Shown here: in pieces, positions 18,279 to 27,156 of the stretch | Layout of the letters: every line of letters begins with the position of its first letter | Position numbering within the stretch: the first letter of the stretch is position 1 | Assembly (NCBI GenBank): GCA_025060695.1 | Contig: JANXBH010000003.1 | Coordinates: forward strand, 54,114 to 118,113 | Length of the DNA: 64,000 nt | Direction: 5' to 3' | Source: Caldifarciminota bacterium | Lineage (GTDB): Bacteria; Hydrothermota; Hydrothermia; LBFQ01; DSFT01 | Notes under the pieces: model-generated | The model's input: the letters and a program-made list of their open reading frames with translations, nothing else | Databases searched by the model: none | What the model was told of the DNA's origin: nothing | Position numbers and translations under genes: made by a program

Positions 18279-19715
18279 ATGCTAATTTTCCCTGTTTTTA
18301 TATTTTTTGTCTTTTCCATTTTACTATTTGATGTAAAGCTTGGTGTAGGTGGTGATAACATTGTTTATATGATACTTGCTAAATCTATTGCTGAATTTAA
18401 GGGATATGTTAGTTTGCATCTTGTAGGAGAGCCAGAGCATATCCACTTTCCACCAGGATTTCCCCTAATCCTTGCACCATTTTACAAAATTTTTGGTATG
18501 AACGAACTATATTTAAAAATCGTCCCATTTATCTTTTCTATACTTTCGTTTATAATACTTACTTTCATTATAAAAGACTCTTGGATAATGCTTTCTCTTT
18601 CTACTTTACCACTTTGGATTTTTTATAGTAGCAAATTGCTTTCAGAAACAACATTTATGTTCTTTTCTTTTCTTTCAATTTATCTTTTAAGTAAAAATAA
18701 ATACATTATTTCATCAATACTTGCAACATTTTCGTTTTTTATCAGAAACTCTGGTATAGCGATTGTCATTTCAATGCTAATTTACCTAATAATAAGAAAA
18801 AAGAATAAAAGTTTTCTTTTTTCAATGTTTATCTTCTTAATTCCAACATTAATATGGCAATATAGAAGTTTTGCACAAAAGCATCTTATGGAAACCACAT
18901 ATATACAGGAGTTTTTCTATAAAAATCCATACCAGCCCGAACTTGGAAAGATTAATGTTTTTGATTTTTTAGAAAGAATTTTCCAGAACTTTATTATGTA
19001 CTTTTTTGAAATTATACCAAAAAGTATAATTAACATTGATAACGAGCTTTTGGTTTTTCTAATTTCAATTACAATACTGATTTTTCTTGTATTGGGTTTT
19101 ATATCAAAAATAAAAAATATATCTATTCTTGAAATCTACTTTGTTCTATTTACAATAGTAGTACTTAGCTGGCCTTCAGTTTGGTCAAGTGATAGATTTA
19201 TACTTCCCATTATACCAATTTTAATATACTACTTTTTGCTTGGTATTAGAATTTATCTAAAGGATACCATTTTTAAACTTATAACTTTTTTAATATTTGG
19301 CATAAATCTTTCACATCTTATTTCAAAAGTCCCTCAAAATCTTGAGGAATGGAGTATATACAGGGAAAATCCTATGGAGTTATACACACCTGATTGGCAG
19401 ATGTTTTTTAATGTATGTAATTATATTAAAGAAAATGTCCCAAAGGATAAAATTATCGTTTCAAGAAAACCTGAGTTTGTATACTATATATCTTCGCACA
19501 AAGGAAGTTTATATAAATATTCGCAAAATCCAGATAGTGTATTTAATAGCATAAAGAACTACGATTTTGTCTTAGTAGATAATTTTTATTGGACAGGAAC
19601 TACAAGAAGATATCTTATTCCTGCTATTGAGAAATATAAAAATTACTTTGAAGTTGTATATATTACAGATGAACCAAAAACTTTTTTACTCAAAACAAAA
19701 AAGCAAGTGCCTTAA
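18279..19715 (+). CDS. GT39/ArnT-like membrane glycosyltransferase
   Basis: 478-residue polytopic membrane protein with about ten helices and a soluble C-terminal part from about residue 350. The layout is that of lipid-phosphate-sugar dependent glycosyltransferases of the PMT/ArnT type: an early loop GVGGDNIVYMILAKSIAEFKG with an acidic residue, then FPPGFPLILAPFYKIFG. Substrate unknown; dolichyl- or undecaprenyl-phosphate sugars are usual for the family. It starts at an ATG 5 bases after CCTTAAACTTT. Not linked to other glycan genes here. Confidence 0.72.
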   Translation: MLIFPVFIFFVFSILLFDVKLGVGGDNIVYMILAKSIAEFKGYVSLHLVGEPEHIHFPPGFPLILAPFYKIFGMNELYLKIVPFIFSILSFIILTFIIKDSWIMLSLSTLPLWIFYSSKLLSETTFMFFSFLSIYLLSKNKYIISSILATFSFFIRNSGIAIVISMLIYLIIRKKNKSFLFSMFIFLIPTLIWQYRSFAQKHLMETTYIQEFFYKNPYQPELGKINVFDFLERIFQNFIMYFFEIIPKSIINIDNELLVFLISITILIFLVLGFISKIKNISILEIYFVLFTIVVLSWPSVWSSDRFILPIIPILIYYFLLGIRIYLKDTIFKLITFLIFGINLSHLISKVPQNLEEWSIYRENPMELYTPDWQMFFNVCNYIKENVPKDKIIVSRKPEFVYYISSHKGSLYKYSQNPDSVFNSIKNYDFVLVDNFYWTGTTRRYLIPAIEKYKNYFEVVYITDEPKTFLLKTKKQVP

Positions 19716-19720
19716 AATTT
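19710..19720 (+). promoter_or_regulatory. Putative -10 promoter for creatininase-like gene
   Basis: CCTTAAAATTT overlaps the preceding stop codon and ends 6 bases before the TTG start. Confidence 0.45.
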
Positions 19721-19726
19721 GAAAAA

Positions 19727-20428
19727 TTGGAACTTGAAAGGATATCTTATTTCAAACTAAAAGAACTTAATATAAATAGAGCATTTTTACCTATTGGGAC
19801 AATAGAAGCACACGGTCCTGCACCACTTGGCACAGATAACTATATTCCATATATTCTTTCAAAGGAATTATCCAAAGAATTCAATGCAATAGTCCTACCT
19901 ACAGTTAGCTATGGAATAAACAAGTCTTTAGATTATTATTTAGGTTCAATGGGAATATCTGAGAAAACATTTAAAAGCTTAGTTTTGGATATTTTAAAGT
20001 CTTGCTATAAGAATAAATTTTCTGAAATATTTATATTTAATGGTCATTCTGGAAATAGTGCAATAATAAAGGAAGTTAGTTATAAGGCACATGTAAAGTA
20101 TAACCTAAAAATATGTATTATTGAATGGTGGGAAATTGCAAAGGATATAGATTTTTTCAAAGAATATAGAGGACATGCAGGTATAGATGAAGTTTCAATG
20201 GTAATATATGCTATACCTGATGTTATTAGTGAAATAAGGAAAAACTTTAAGTCTTATACTATTAAAATGGGCATAACTAACTATCCAAATCCAAGAAGTA
20301 TTTTAGTAGATAGAGAAAATATAGAATATGCCTTAGATTTAGAAAAATCAAGAGAATTTTTTCTTTTGGTAAAAGAGAGAATAAGAAATTATATTTTGGA
20401 GGTTATTGAAGGATGGAGAGAAATATAA
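19727..20428 (+). CDS. Creatininase-family amidohydrolase
   Basis: Metal-dependent amidohydrolase of the creatininase family, 233 residues. Metal-binding motifs are PIGTIEAHGPAPLGTDNY (Glu, His, Asp), IFNGHSGNSA and RGHAGIDEVSMV. The family includes creatininases, formamidopyrimidine hydrolases in riboflavin or F420 pathways, and the peptide-cleaving MftE type; the sequence does not decide between them. The start is TTG, next to a promoter-like element. The end overlaps the PSP1 gene by 16 bases. Confidence 0.85.
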   Translation: MELERISYFKLKELNINRAFLPIGTIEAHGPAPLGTDNYIPYILSKELSKEFNAIVLPTVSYGINKSLDYYLGSMGISEKTFKSLVLDILKSCYKNKFSEIFIFNGHSGNSAIIKEVSYKAHVKYNLKICIIEWWEIAKDIDFFKEYRGHAGIDEVSMVIYAIPDVISEIRKNFKSYTIKMGITNYPNPRSILVDRENIEYALDLEKSREFFLLVKERIRNYILEVIEGWREI

Positions 20429-21273
20429 GGACATTAGATGTTTCTATTATTGGTGCCGATGAATATGAAAGCTATATTCATCCCAAGTTTGATAGTTTTA
20501 AACTTGGTGAATTTCTTTGGGTTAAGTTAGAAAGTGAAGAGTACGAAAAGTTAGTAAAAATAAGAGGAATAAATCAAAAAGTTTCAAGGGAAATAAAAAA
20601 TATTTCTTCATACAGAAGAGCACATAAAGATAGTATTATCAAGGTTATGAAAAATATGATAAAGGGAATACTTTGGGAGATGGGTTATGAAAATGTGAAA
20701 CTTGCTAATTTTGTACTGGATATTGAAAAGGGAATATTAAGTGTTGATTATATATCTGATAAGAAATTAAATTTGCATATTCTTGGTTCTAAGTTTGCAA
20801 AGTTATTACACGTTAGAGTAGAATTAAATCAAATTGGGGCAAGGGACTTAGCAGGTCAAATAGGATGGCTTGAACCATGTGGATTAATTGCATGCTGTAA
20901 GACATTTTTAAAGGGGAAACTTCCTTCTGTTACTATAGATATGGCAAGGAAACAATATCTATTTACTGGACCTGAGAGACTAACTGGTGCTTGTGGAAGA
21001 CTTTTTTGTTGCCTTGTATATGAATTAGATTTTTATGATGAAATGTATAACAAGCTTCCCAAAATGGGTGCAAAAGTAAAAACTCCAAATGGAATAGGCG
21101 AAATAGTAGAAATAAATGCCTTAAAGGGATATTTTAGAATCAAATACAATAATTTAAAATACGAAGTAATTGATATTGCAGAAAATAAACAATGGTATGT
21201 AGTATCACAGCCTGAAGTTCCTAATAATAGTAAAGAAGATAAAAGTTCTGTAAACGATGTTTGGTCTGAATAG
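20413..21273 (+). CDS. PSP1-domain protein (RicT/YaaT-like)
   Basis: 286 residues with a PSP1 C-terminal domain: ARDLAGQIGWLEPCGLIACC, then LTGACGRLFCCLVYE. The cysteine pairs match the family, whose Bacillus member YaaT/RicT works with RicA and RicF in an Fe-S containing complex controlling RNase Y and development. Function in this lineage is not established. Translation is coupled to the upstream gene. The 3' end overlaps the minus-strand gene by 69 bases, the largest overlap in the window. Confidence 0.85.
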   Translation: MERNIRTLDVSIIGADEYESYIHPKFDSFKLGEFLWVKLESEEYEKLVKIRGINQKVSREIKNISSYRRAHKDSIIKVMKNMIKGILWEMGYENVKLANFVLDIEKGILSVDYISDKKLNLHILGSKFAKLLHVRVELNQIGARDLAGQIGWLEPCGLIACCKTFLKGKLPSVTIDMARKQYLFTGPERLTGACGRLFCCLVYELDFYDEMYNKLPKMGAKVKTPNGIGEIVEINALKGYFRIKYNNLKYEVIDIAENKQWYVVSQPEVPNNSKEDKSSVNDVWSE

Positions 21274-22089
21274 AAAATCGTATAGCCAACTATTCAATTT
21301 GAAAAGCTTGTATCCTTCGTATGTATCGTTAAAATGTAAAACTATAAAATCCCTTAGATTTACATTAGTTTTAACTCTACTATCAAAATCTATTTCAAGT
21401 GAAGTATTATACATACTTTCAAATTGATAAAGTGAATGAAAACTAATAGGTAATTTACTAAATTTATATTCCATAAAGACCAATACATCACTTGGTTCTA
21501 TATAGTAAAGGAATTTATTGATATTTATACTTGCTTTGATTTTTTTATAGATTAACTTTCTAAGCAGTGGTTTCATATTGTAAAGTTTTATATTTTTACT
21601 ATTTAAGTCTGATATAATAATTTTACTTTCAAGTTCAAGTATTTGCTTTTTGAGGATAAACTCTCTTAAAGTTTGCTTATCTAAAAATGTTTCAGATAAT
21701 TTATAAAAATTCTCAAAGTCGTTAAAAATAAAGTATCTTTCTCTATACTTTTCTTTATAAAGAAACACATTGCCAAAAATTATAATATTTTTTTTAATTT
21801 CATCAAAAATTATGCCAAAGTAAGTTCTATTCAGCTCTTTTAAGTTATCTAATTTGTATGCATTTAAAATATCTTCTAAATTATGCTCCCCTCTATAGAT
21901 AATGTGAACTTTTCCAAAGTTATGTAAAGTGCAGTTTGTAATGATAACTGCATGTATATCATCAAAGTTTAAGCTTGGGAGGGTATTTAAAAAAATTGGT
22001 TTTTCTCCTAATAGTACTGCTTTTTGATTTACTTCAGTTTTTATATATAAATTGTCAAAGTCTAACAAGACCAAAAATTTATTGGGCAT
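21205..22089 (-). CDS. Unknown protein, possibly a degenerate AsnB-like amidotransferase domain
   Basis: 294 residues from the ATG at 22089 (a TTG at 22098 is also possible). No confident family. The order of elements follows the N-terminal glutaminase of asparagine synthetase: a strand ending IIYRGEHN (compare FNGEIYN), LEDILNAYKLDNLKELNRTY, FGIIFDEIKKNIIIFG (compare FSIVLYDKNERKIYLIRD), and YFIFNDFENFYKL (compare FSSEIKPIL). The catalytic Cys at position 2 is absent and no ATP-binding SGGIDS motif exists, so it would be inactive as an amidotransferase. The assignment is inference from eye alignment with asnB at 45189. Its start lies inside the endonuclease gene's 3' end. Confidence 0.6.
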   Translation of the reverse strand: MPNKFLVLLDFDNLYIKTEVNQKAVLLGEKPIFLNTLPSLNFDDIHAVIITNCTLHNFGKVHIIYRGEHNLEDILNAYKLDNLKELNRTYFGIIFDEIKKNIIIFGNVFLYKEKYRERYFIFNDFENFYKLSETFLDKQTLREFILKKQILELESKIIISDLNSKNIKLYNMKPLLRKLIYKKIKASININKFLYYIEPSDVLVFMEYKFSKLPISFHSLYQFESMYNTSLEIDFDSRVKTNVNLRDFIVLHFNDTYEGYKLFKLNSWLYDFLFRPNIVYRTFIFFTIIRNFRL

Positions 22090-22709
22090 ACTTGACAATA
22101 AGCCTTATGCTTTTTACAGAACTCTTTTGCCAGATTTACAAGTAATGCATGAAACTCCTTATAAATCTCTATGTCCTTTTTTATGCTACTTTCAAAAAAT
22201 TTTTTATATTCCTCATAGTTTTTATAGTAAATACCGTGCCTATTTAAAATTCTTATTGTATATTTATCTATTACAAAGCTTGGTCTTTGAAATACATATA
22301 GTATAATAGCATCCGCAGTTTCCTTACCAACTCCATTTATACTTAAAAGATTTTGCCTTAGTCTAATATCATCTAATTTATCTAAATTCTCAAATCCACC
22401 ATTTTTAACTAAAAACTCTAAAAAATTCTTTATCCTTATTGTTTTTATTCTATAAAATCCACAAGGTCTAATTATTTTCATAAGTTCTTCATTTTGAATA
22501 TTGAGTATTTTTCTTGCATAGAACATGTAGTTATTATCATTTTCCGGAAGTAAGTTATTTACTTTTAAATTATATATAGCACTTTCTACATTTTTCCAAG
22601 ATGTGTTTTGAGTTAGTATTGCGGATATGGAAATTTCAAGCTTGCTATCTCCAGGCCACCAATTTTGCTTTCCAAAATATTTTATAAGTGCTTCATATAC
22701 ATTATTCAT
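22062..22709 (-). CDS. Endonuclease III-related DNA glycosylase
   Basis: HhH-GPD superfamily base-excision repair protein, 215 residues. The opening NWWPGDSKLEISISAILTQN and NTSWKNVESAI are diagnostic of the endonuclease III relatives grouped as COG2231. The helix-hairpin-helix SINGVGKETADAIILYV and the catalytic Asp in PSFVIDKYT follow. A C-terminal Fe-S cysteine set C-x6-C-x2-C-x6-C is present; classical Nth has x5 in the last gap. Lesion specificity is unknown. The start overlaps the thiD stop (ATGA). Confidence 0.88.
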   Translation of the reverse strand: MNNVYEALIKYFGKQNWWPGDSKLEISISAILTQNTSWKNVESAIYNLKVNNLLPENDNNYMFYARKILNIQNEELMKIIRPCGFYRIKTIRIKNFLEFLVKNGGFENLDKLDDIRLRQNLLSINGVGKETADAIILYVFQRPSFVIDKYTIRILNRHGIYYKNYEEYKKFFESSIKKDIEIYKEFHALLVNLAKEFCKKHKAYCQVCPINFWSC

Positions 22710-23494
22710 ATTGTAAGAAAGTGTCCAAGCGGTCCATGACCACCTCCCAAATCTAAATTATTTTCAATTGCAAATTGAACATATGACCTTGCTATTCTAA
22801 TGGATTTTATTATATGCCTATTTTTAGCTAAATTAGCAGTTATGGCAGCAGAGTACGTGCAACCTGTCCCATGAGTATTTTTAGTATCTACATAAGGATA
22901 AACAAGCTCTATAAATTCATTATTATAATAAACTACGTCAAAAACCTTATTTTCAAGTGGCATATGACCGCCCTTTACTATTACACACTTCGCACCAAGA
23001 CTACTAATAAATTTTGCACACTCTTTCATATCATGTAAATTTCTAATTTCAATATTACATATCTTTTTCGCTTCATTTATATTTGGAGTAATAATAAGCG
23101 AAAGTGGAATGAGTTCCTTTATAAGTGCCTCTATAGCTGATGGTTTTAGAAGTAAATCCCCACTTTTTGCAACCATTACCGGGTCAATTACTAACTTTTC
23201 AATATTAAAATCCCTAATAGCTTTTGCTACATTAATGATAATATCTTCATTTGATAGCATACCTGTTTTTACTGCATCTACTCCAATATCTTCAACTACT
23301 ACTTTTATTTGTTCGTATACAAAACTACCTGTTGCATCGTATATACCATATACACCCTTTGTATTTTGTGCAGTTAAAGAAGTTATTACACTCATTCCAT
23401 ACACTCCAAATGCGGAAAATGTTTTTAAATCAGCTTGAATTCCAGCACCTCCTCCACTATCACTTCCTGCAATTGTAAGTGCCCTATATAGCAT
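22706..23494 (-). CDS. thiD: Hydroxymethylpyrimidine/phosphomethylpyrimidine kinase
   Basis: Ribokinase-fold enzyme that phosphorylates HMP and HMP-phosphate for thiamine synthesis. 262 residues. Visible motifs are IAGSDSGGGAGIQADLKTF at the N-terminus, ITSLTAQNTKG, VIDPVMVAKSG, and the anion-hole NTHGTGCTYSAAI with the catalytic Asp position replaced by Cys, as usual in ThiD. ATG lies 4 bases after a minus-strand CCTTAAAATTT. Other thiamine genes are not in the window. Confidence 0.95.
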   Translation of the reverse strand: MLYRALTIAGSDSGGGAGIQADLKTFSAFGVYGMSVITSLTAQNTKGVYGIYDATGSFVYEQIKVVVEDIGVDAVKTGMLSNEDIIINVAKAIRDFNIEKLVIDPVMVAKSGDLLLKPSAIEALIKELIPLSLIITPNINEAKKICNIEIRNLHDMKECAKFISSLGAKCVIVKGGHMPLENKVFDVVYYNNEFIELVYPYVDTKNTHGTGCTYSAAITANLAKNRHIIKSIRIARSYVQFAIENNLDLGGGHGPLGHFLTI

Positions 23495-23498
23495 AGGA

Positions 23499-23523
23499 AA
23501 ATTTTAAGGTTACCTTAAAATTT
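23499..23523. promoter_or_regulatory. Tight bidirectional promoter between thiD and amidase
   Basis: Two perfect copies of CCTTAAAATTT in inverted orientation (minus 23499-23509, plus 23513-23523) separated by only 3 bases, forming a 25-base inverted repeat. Each ends 4 bases before an ATG (23494 and 23528). The two polymerases could not bind at once. Confidence 0.55.
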
Positions 23524-23527
23524 AAGT

Positions 23528-25675
23528 ATGTTAGAGGCAATTATATTAGCACCATCAATTGAACAAATTAACTACTATAAACATCTTGATAGTACGTTTT
23601 CAAAAGTTAGCAAAATAGTAAATGTGGATGTGGATTTATTAAAAACTATAGCATATGTAGAAACAAGATTTTACCATCACATATGTCCATCAAGGGATAA
23701 CTCTATAGGAATAATGAATATAAGGAATTTTTCCATTCACATAGAAAATAAAGAAAATATTGATATTCAATGCGAAAATAGTAATATAACACTTGAAGGC
23801 ACAAAAGCATACATTTCAAAAAATGAAGAAAACAATATACTTTATGCAGCTTTTCTTATTAGAAAATTTTTAGATGAATGCAATAATAATTTAGTGTGTG
23901 CTTTAAGAAAATATAATAGTAGTGATTTGTTTATAGAGGATGTTTTGAGAATATATAGAGAAGGTTTAGATTTTCCAATTTTATCAATTAAACCCAAAAG
24001 TGAAGTTGAATTTTTTAAATCAAATACCGCTTTTAATGCAGACTGTTCTCCACAACCAGAATTTAATTTTGTAAACGCCTTTATTCCTGCACATAGTTCA
24101 AACTATACCGATGCAAATAGGCCCAATGATTACCCAATTAAGAAAATTGTAATACATACAACTCAAGGTTCGTATAATGGAGCAATCTCTTGGTTTCAAA
24201 ACCCAAATAGCAATGTTTCTGCTCACTACGTCCTAAGGTCTTCCGATGGGCATACTACTCAGATGGTTTGTCATAAGGATATAGCATGGCACGCAGGAAA
24301 CTGGCATTATAATACTAGATCAATAGGTTTTGAACATGAAGGATATGTTCAGCAAAATGGATGGTATACGGACACTATGTTAAGGATATCTGCAAGAATT
24401 GCAAGGCAGTTAGCAGATATTTACAATATAAACAAAGTAAGAGATACTATAAATGGTATTATGGGACACAACGAGGTCCCAAATGCTACGCATACTGACC
24501 CAGGTCCATATTGGGATTGGAAATACTACTTAGCACTTGTTAATGGTATTGAATATAAAGATACACTGTTTGATGAATTCAGCTATAATTTTAAAAGAGG
24601 AGGTCCATATACTTCTTGGTGGTTCGACAGTATTTATGGCTATAATGGCGGTCATCACTTCTGGACATACTCTTGGACAGGTAATATTGCAAACTGGGCA
24701 AGATGGACACCAATACTACCATTCCCAGGGATATACAAAGTAAGAGTGTATATTCCGCAAAATAGCAAAGCATATGTAAGATACAAGATTTATCATAGAA
24801 ATGGTATTTCAGAAAAATGGATTGACCAAAATTTATACAATAATCAGTGGGTTGATTTAGGAAACTATGAGTTTTACGCAGGTTATTCCATAAATCAAGG
24901 TTCAGTTACACTTGGTGATACCACAATCTCAGGAAGAGAAAACCAGAGAATAGGTTTTGATGGCATTAGTTTTGCTTATCTTTCTCCTCTACCAGGTTGT
25001 AATACAAGAATTGTAGATGATGCAAATGTAGGATGGCAACCATATGGAAACTGGATATTAAGTAGTTTAAAGGGTTATGCAGGAGACTATAGATATAATT
25101 ATACTTCAAACAATGATTCTGTTATTTATAATCCTCAAATAACCTGTCCTGGAGGATATGAATTAAGAGCTTGGATTAGAAAAGGTTCAAACAGAACCAC
25201 AGAGGCAAAGTATAGAATAATCAGGATGAATGGAGATACTACAATATATCTAAATCAATTTTCAAATAGTTTAAATGATACAGGATGGATAACTCTTGGG
25301 AATTTCTGTTTAAATAGTAATTCAAGAGTTATATTATATTCAAGCGCTCCCGAAAATTCAAATTCCATAGTAGTAATATCTGATGCTATTGAGTTCAAAT
25401 ACAATTCAAACATAAATTGTAATCCATTATTCAATAATGAGGTTAATAACATTTATACTATAAAACTTGAAAAAAATGGTAAAATTAAGCTAAATCTTGG
25501 AAGTTCAAGGGAAGTTAATTTAGAAATATATTCAATTGATGGAAGAAAAGCATACGTCTTTAATAAATTCTTAAATGCAGGTTATAATGAAATAGATATT
25601 CCTCTAAAAAGTGGTATATATATACTTAAATTTGATGGAAAAACATATAAGTGGTTCATATTAAGAAATTTCTAA
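23528..25675 (+). CDS. Secreted N-acetylmuramoyl-L-alanine amidase with T9SS-like sorting domain
   Basis: 715 residues. Residues 20-130 look like a lysozyme/transglycosylase-type helical domain (LLKTIAYVETRF with a possible catalytic Glu45, then SIGIMNIR). Residues 183-340 are an Amidase_2 domain: zinc ligands likely His210 (IVIHTTQG) and His322 (ATHTDPG), with GFEHEG between them. Two tandem golvesin-like beta domains follow, each opening with a DDA/FDEF strand and containing W-x-x-W-T or TGW segments and a Y-R-I repeat. The C-terminus (LEIYSIDGRKAYVF to SGIYILKFDGKTYKWFI) is a T9SS type A sorting-like domain. Probably a cell-surface or secreted wall hydrolase. The export signal is very short. 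Confidence 0.85.
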   Translation: MLEAIILAPSIEQINYYKHLDSTFSKVSKIVNVDVDLLKTIAYVETRFYHHICPSRDNSIGIMNIRNFSIHIENKENIDIQCENSNITLEGTKAYISKNEENNILYAAFLIRKFLDECNNNLVCALRKYNSSDLFIEDVLRIYREGLDFPILSIKPKSEVEFFKSNTAFNADCSPQPEFNFVNAFIPAHSSNYTDANRPNDYPIKKIVIHTTQGSYNGAISWFQNPNSNVSAHYVLRSSDGHTTQMVCHKDIAWHAGNWHYNTRSIGFEHEGYVQQNGWYTDTMLRISARIARQLADIYNINKVRDTINGIMGHNEVPNATHTDPGPYWDWKYYLALVNGIEYKDTLFDEFSYNFKRGGPYTSWWFDSIYGYNGGHHFWTYSWTGNIANWARWTPILPFPGIYKVRVYIPQNSKAYVRYKIYHRNGISEKWIDQNLYNNQWVDLGNYEFYAGYSINQGSVTLGDTTISGRENQRIGFDGISFAYLSPLPGCNTRIVDDANVGWQPYGNWILSSLKGYAGDYRYNYTSNNDSVIYNPQITCPGGYELRAWIRKGSNRTTEAKYRIIRMNGDTTIYLNQFSNSLNDTGWITLGNFCLNSNSRVILYSSAPENSNSIVVISDAIEFKYNSNINCNPLFNNEVNNIYTIKLEKNGKIKLNLGSSREVNLEIYSIDGRKAYVFNKFLNAGYNEIDIPLKSGIYILKFDGKTYKWFILRNF

Positions 25676-26782
25676 TTTAATTTTTTCCACATAGTTATTA
25701 TTTTTGCTAAGAATTGTAATTTTTAGATTTTCAAAGTAAATCTCCTCTCCTTCCAATATACTATCTAAACCTTTCTCTATCAAAAATTCATTAAAATTCC
25801 TATTTGGTTCTCCCAAATATACACCAGTTATTTCTTCAATAAGACCAAGGTCAATTGGAGAAGATATAATATATACATTCTCTGAAATCTTTCTAATATT
25901 TGGACTATATATATTAAAAACATTTCTTAAAATTTCTTTTCTTGTTGCTATTCCTAAAAAATTACCAAACTCATCGTATACAACTGAAAACCTATATCCC
26001 ATCTTTAAAAATTTCATTACAGGAAAACTATCTAAAAGAACTACTGGCTCTTTTATATAATTTTTTATACTCTCTTCCACATTTGCATTAATAAGCTCAC
26101 TTATATCAACAATTCCCACAATATTATGCTTTGTTTCTTTATAAACAGGATAAAATCTATAGTTTTTACTTTTATACAACCTTACTACATCTTTCACTTT
26201 ACTTTCATAACTTATAGTTTCAACTTCACTTGCAGGTTTTATAAATGTTTTTATATCACTTTTCATTAAACTAATTAATTCTTGCGCAATTAGTGCTCTT
26301 TGCTCCTTCCAAAAACCTCTTTCAATAATATATTTTAGTGGCAATAGTATATCTTTTGTTCCAATATACCTTTCGGAAGATGCTCTGTAAAATGGAAAAA
26401 TTTTATTTAAAATGTGGAAAATTGGACTAAAGATAAGACCAACGTTCCAATATATTGTTCTGAAGATAGAATTATAGAAGAAGTTTGGATAGTAAAAAGC
26501 AACACTTTTTGGTAATGTCTCACAAAATATTAGGACAATTGCAGTAAATAGCAAAATTTCAAGTAAGTATTTTAAATTCTCATCTAAAATTATTTTTCCT
26601 ATAATTATTGAAAAATATATTGCTCCAAAACTGTTTGCAAGAGTATTTATAAATAGTGTTGTGCTAATAAATATGTTATCTTTTTGAATATTATAACTTC
26701 TTTCTGATTTTAAATAGCCTGCTTCAAACCCCGAACTTACGAAGGAAATTGCTAAAAATAAAAGTAAGACTAGTATTTCCAT
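25661..26782 (-). CDS. DUF21/CBS-domain membrane protein (HlyC/CorC family)
   Basis: 373 residues. The N-terminal DUF21 membrane domain has four hydrophobic helices and the family's ETLPKSVAFYY segment. A pair of CBS domains follows (VVRLYKSKNYRFYPVYKET and a second ending FGNFLGIATRKEIL), then a small CorC_HlyC-like C-terminal domain (EEITGVYLGE). Members have been linked to magnesium and other metal transport. It is the last gene of the phoH-HD-ybeY operon, starting 13 bases inside ybeY. The 3' end overlaps the convergent amidase by 15 bases. Confidence 0.88.
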   Translation of the reverse strand: MEILVLLLFLAISFVSSGFEAGYLKSERSYNIQKDNIFISTTLFINTLANSFGAIYFSIIIGKIILDENLKYLLEILLFTAIVLIFCETLPKSVAFYYPNFFYNSIFRTIYWNVGLIFSPIFHILNKIFPFYRASSERYIGTKDILLPLKYIIERGFWKEQRALIAQELISLMKSDIKTFIKPASEVETISYESKVKDVVRLYKSKNYRFYPVYKETKHNIVGIVDISELINANVEESIKNYIKEPVVLLDSFPVMKFLKMGYRFSVVYDEFGNFLGIATRKEILRNVFNIYSPNIRKISENVYIISSPIDLGLIEEITGVYLGEPNRNFNEFLIEKGLDSILEGEEIYFENLKITILSKNNNYVEKIKLEIS

Positions 26783-27156
26783 AATTTAATGTATAATTCC
26801 TGCTTTTTATGCATTTCTTCTTCTTTTAACTTTAATTTATGGTCATATCCTAATAAGTGTAGAACTCCATGTAAACTGTAAAATGCAGTATAAAATGAAA
26901 AATCTCCAAGTTTCTTTGCATAATCTACATTTACATAAACTTCCGCAATATTTCCAAGTTCAAAGGACAATACATCAGTAGTTTTGTTCTTAAAAAGGAA
27001 TTTTTTATTTAAATCCTTCATAACTCTATTATTTGTGAGAATAATATAAATTTTTCTAAATTTAAACTTTTTTTCCTTTTTTAAAACACTCTCTAAAAAA
27101 GCCTTTAAGCGCTTTTTATATCCCTTCAAGTTTACTTTACCGAAAATTTCAATCAT
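26770..27156 (-). CDS. ybeY: Endoribonuclease YbeY
   Basis: Zinc-dependent RNase needed for 16S rRNA 3'-end maturation and ribosome quality control. 128 residues; the metal-binding signature HGVLHLLGYDH gives the three histidines, preceded by KTTDVLSFELG. It overlaps the HD-domain gene (ATGA, 8 bases) and the CBS gene, the classic phoH-HD-ybeY-CBS order seen in many bacteria. Confidence 0.95.
   Translation of the reverse strand: MIEIFGKVNLKGYKKRLKAFLESVLKKEKKFKFRKIYIILTNNRVMKDLNKKFLFKNKTTDVLSFELGNIAEVYVNVDYAKKLGDFSFYTAFYSLHGVLHLLGYDHKLKLKEEEMHKKQELYIKLWKY

Noticed and set aside
23499-23523. Inverted repeat between thiD and amidase as a transcription terminator
   Set aside because: It lies between two gene starts, not ends, has an A/T-rich stem, and each half is a copy of the promoter-like motif.
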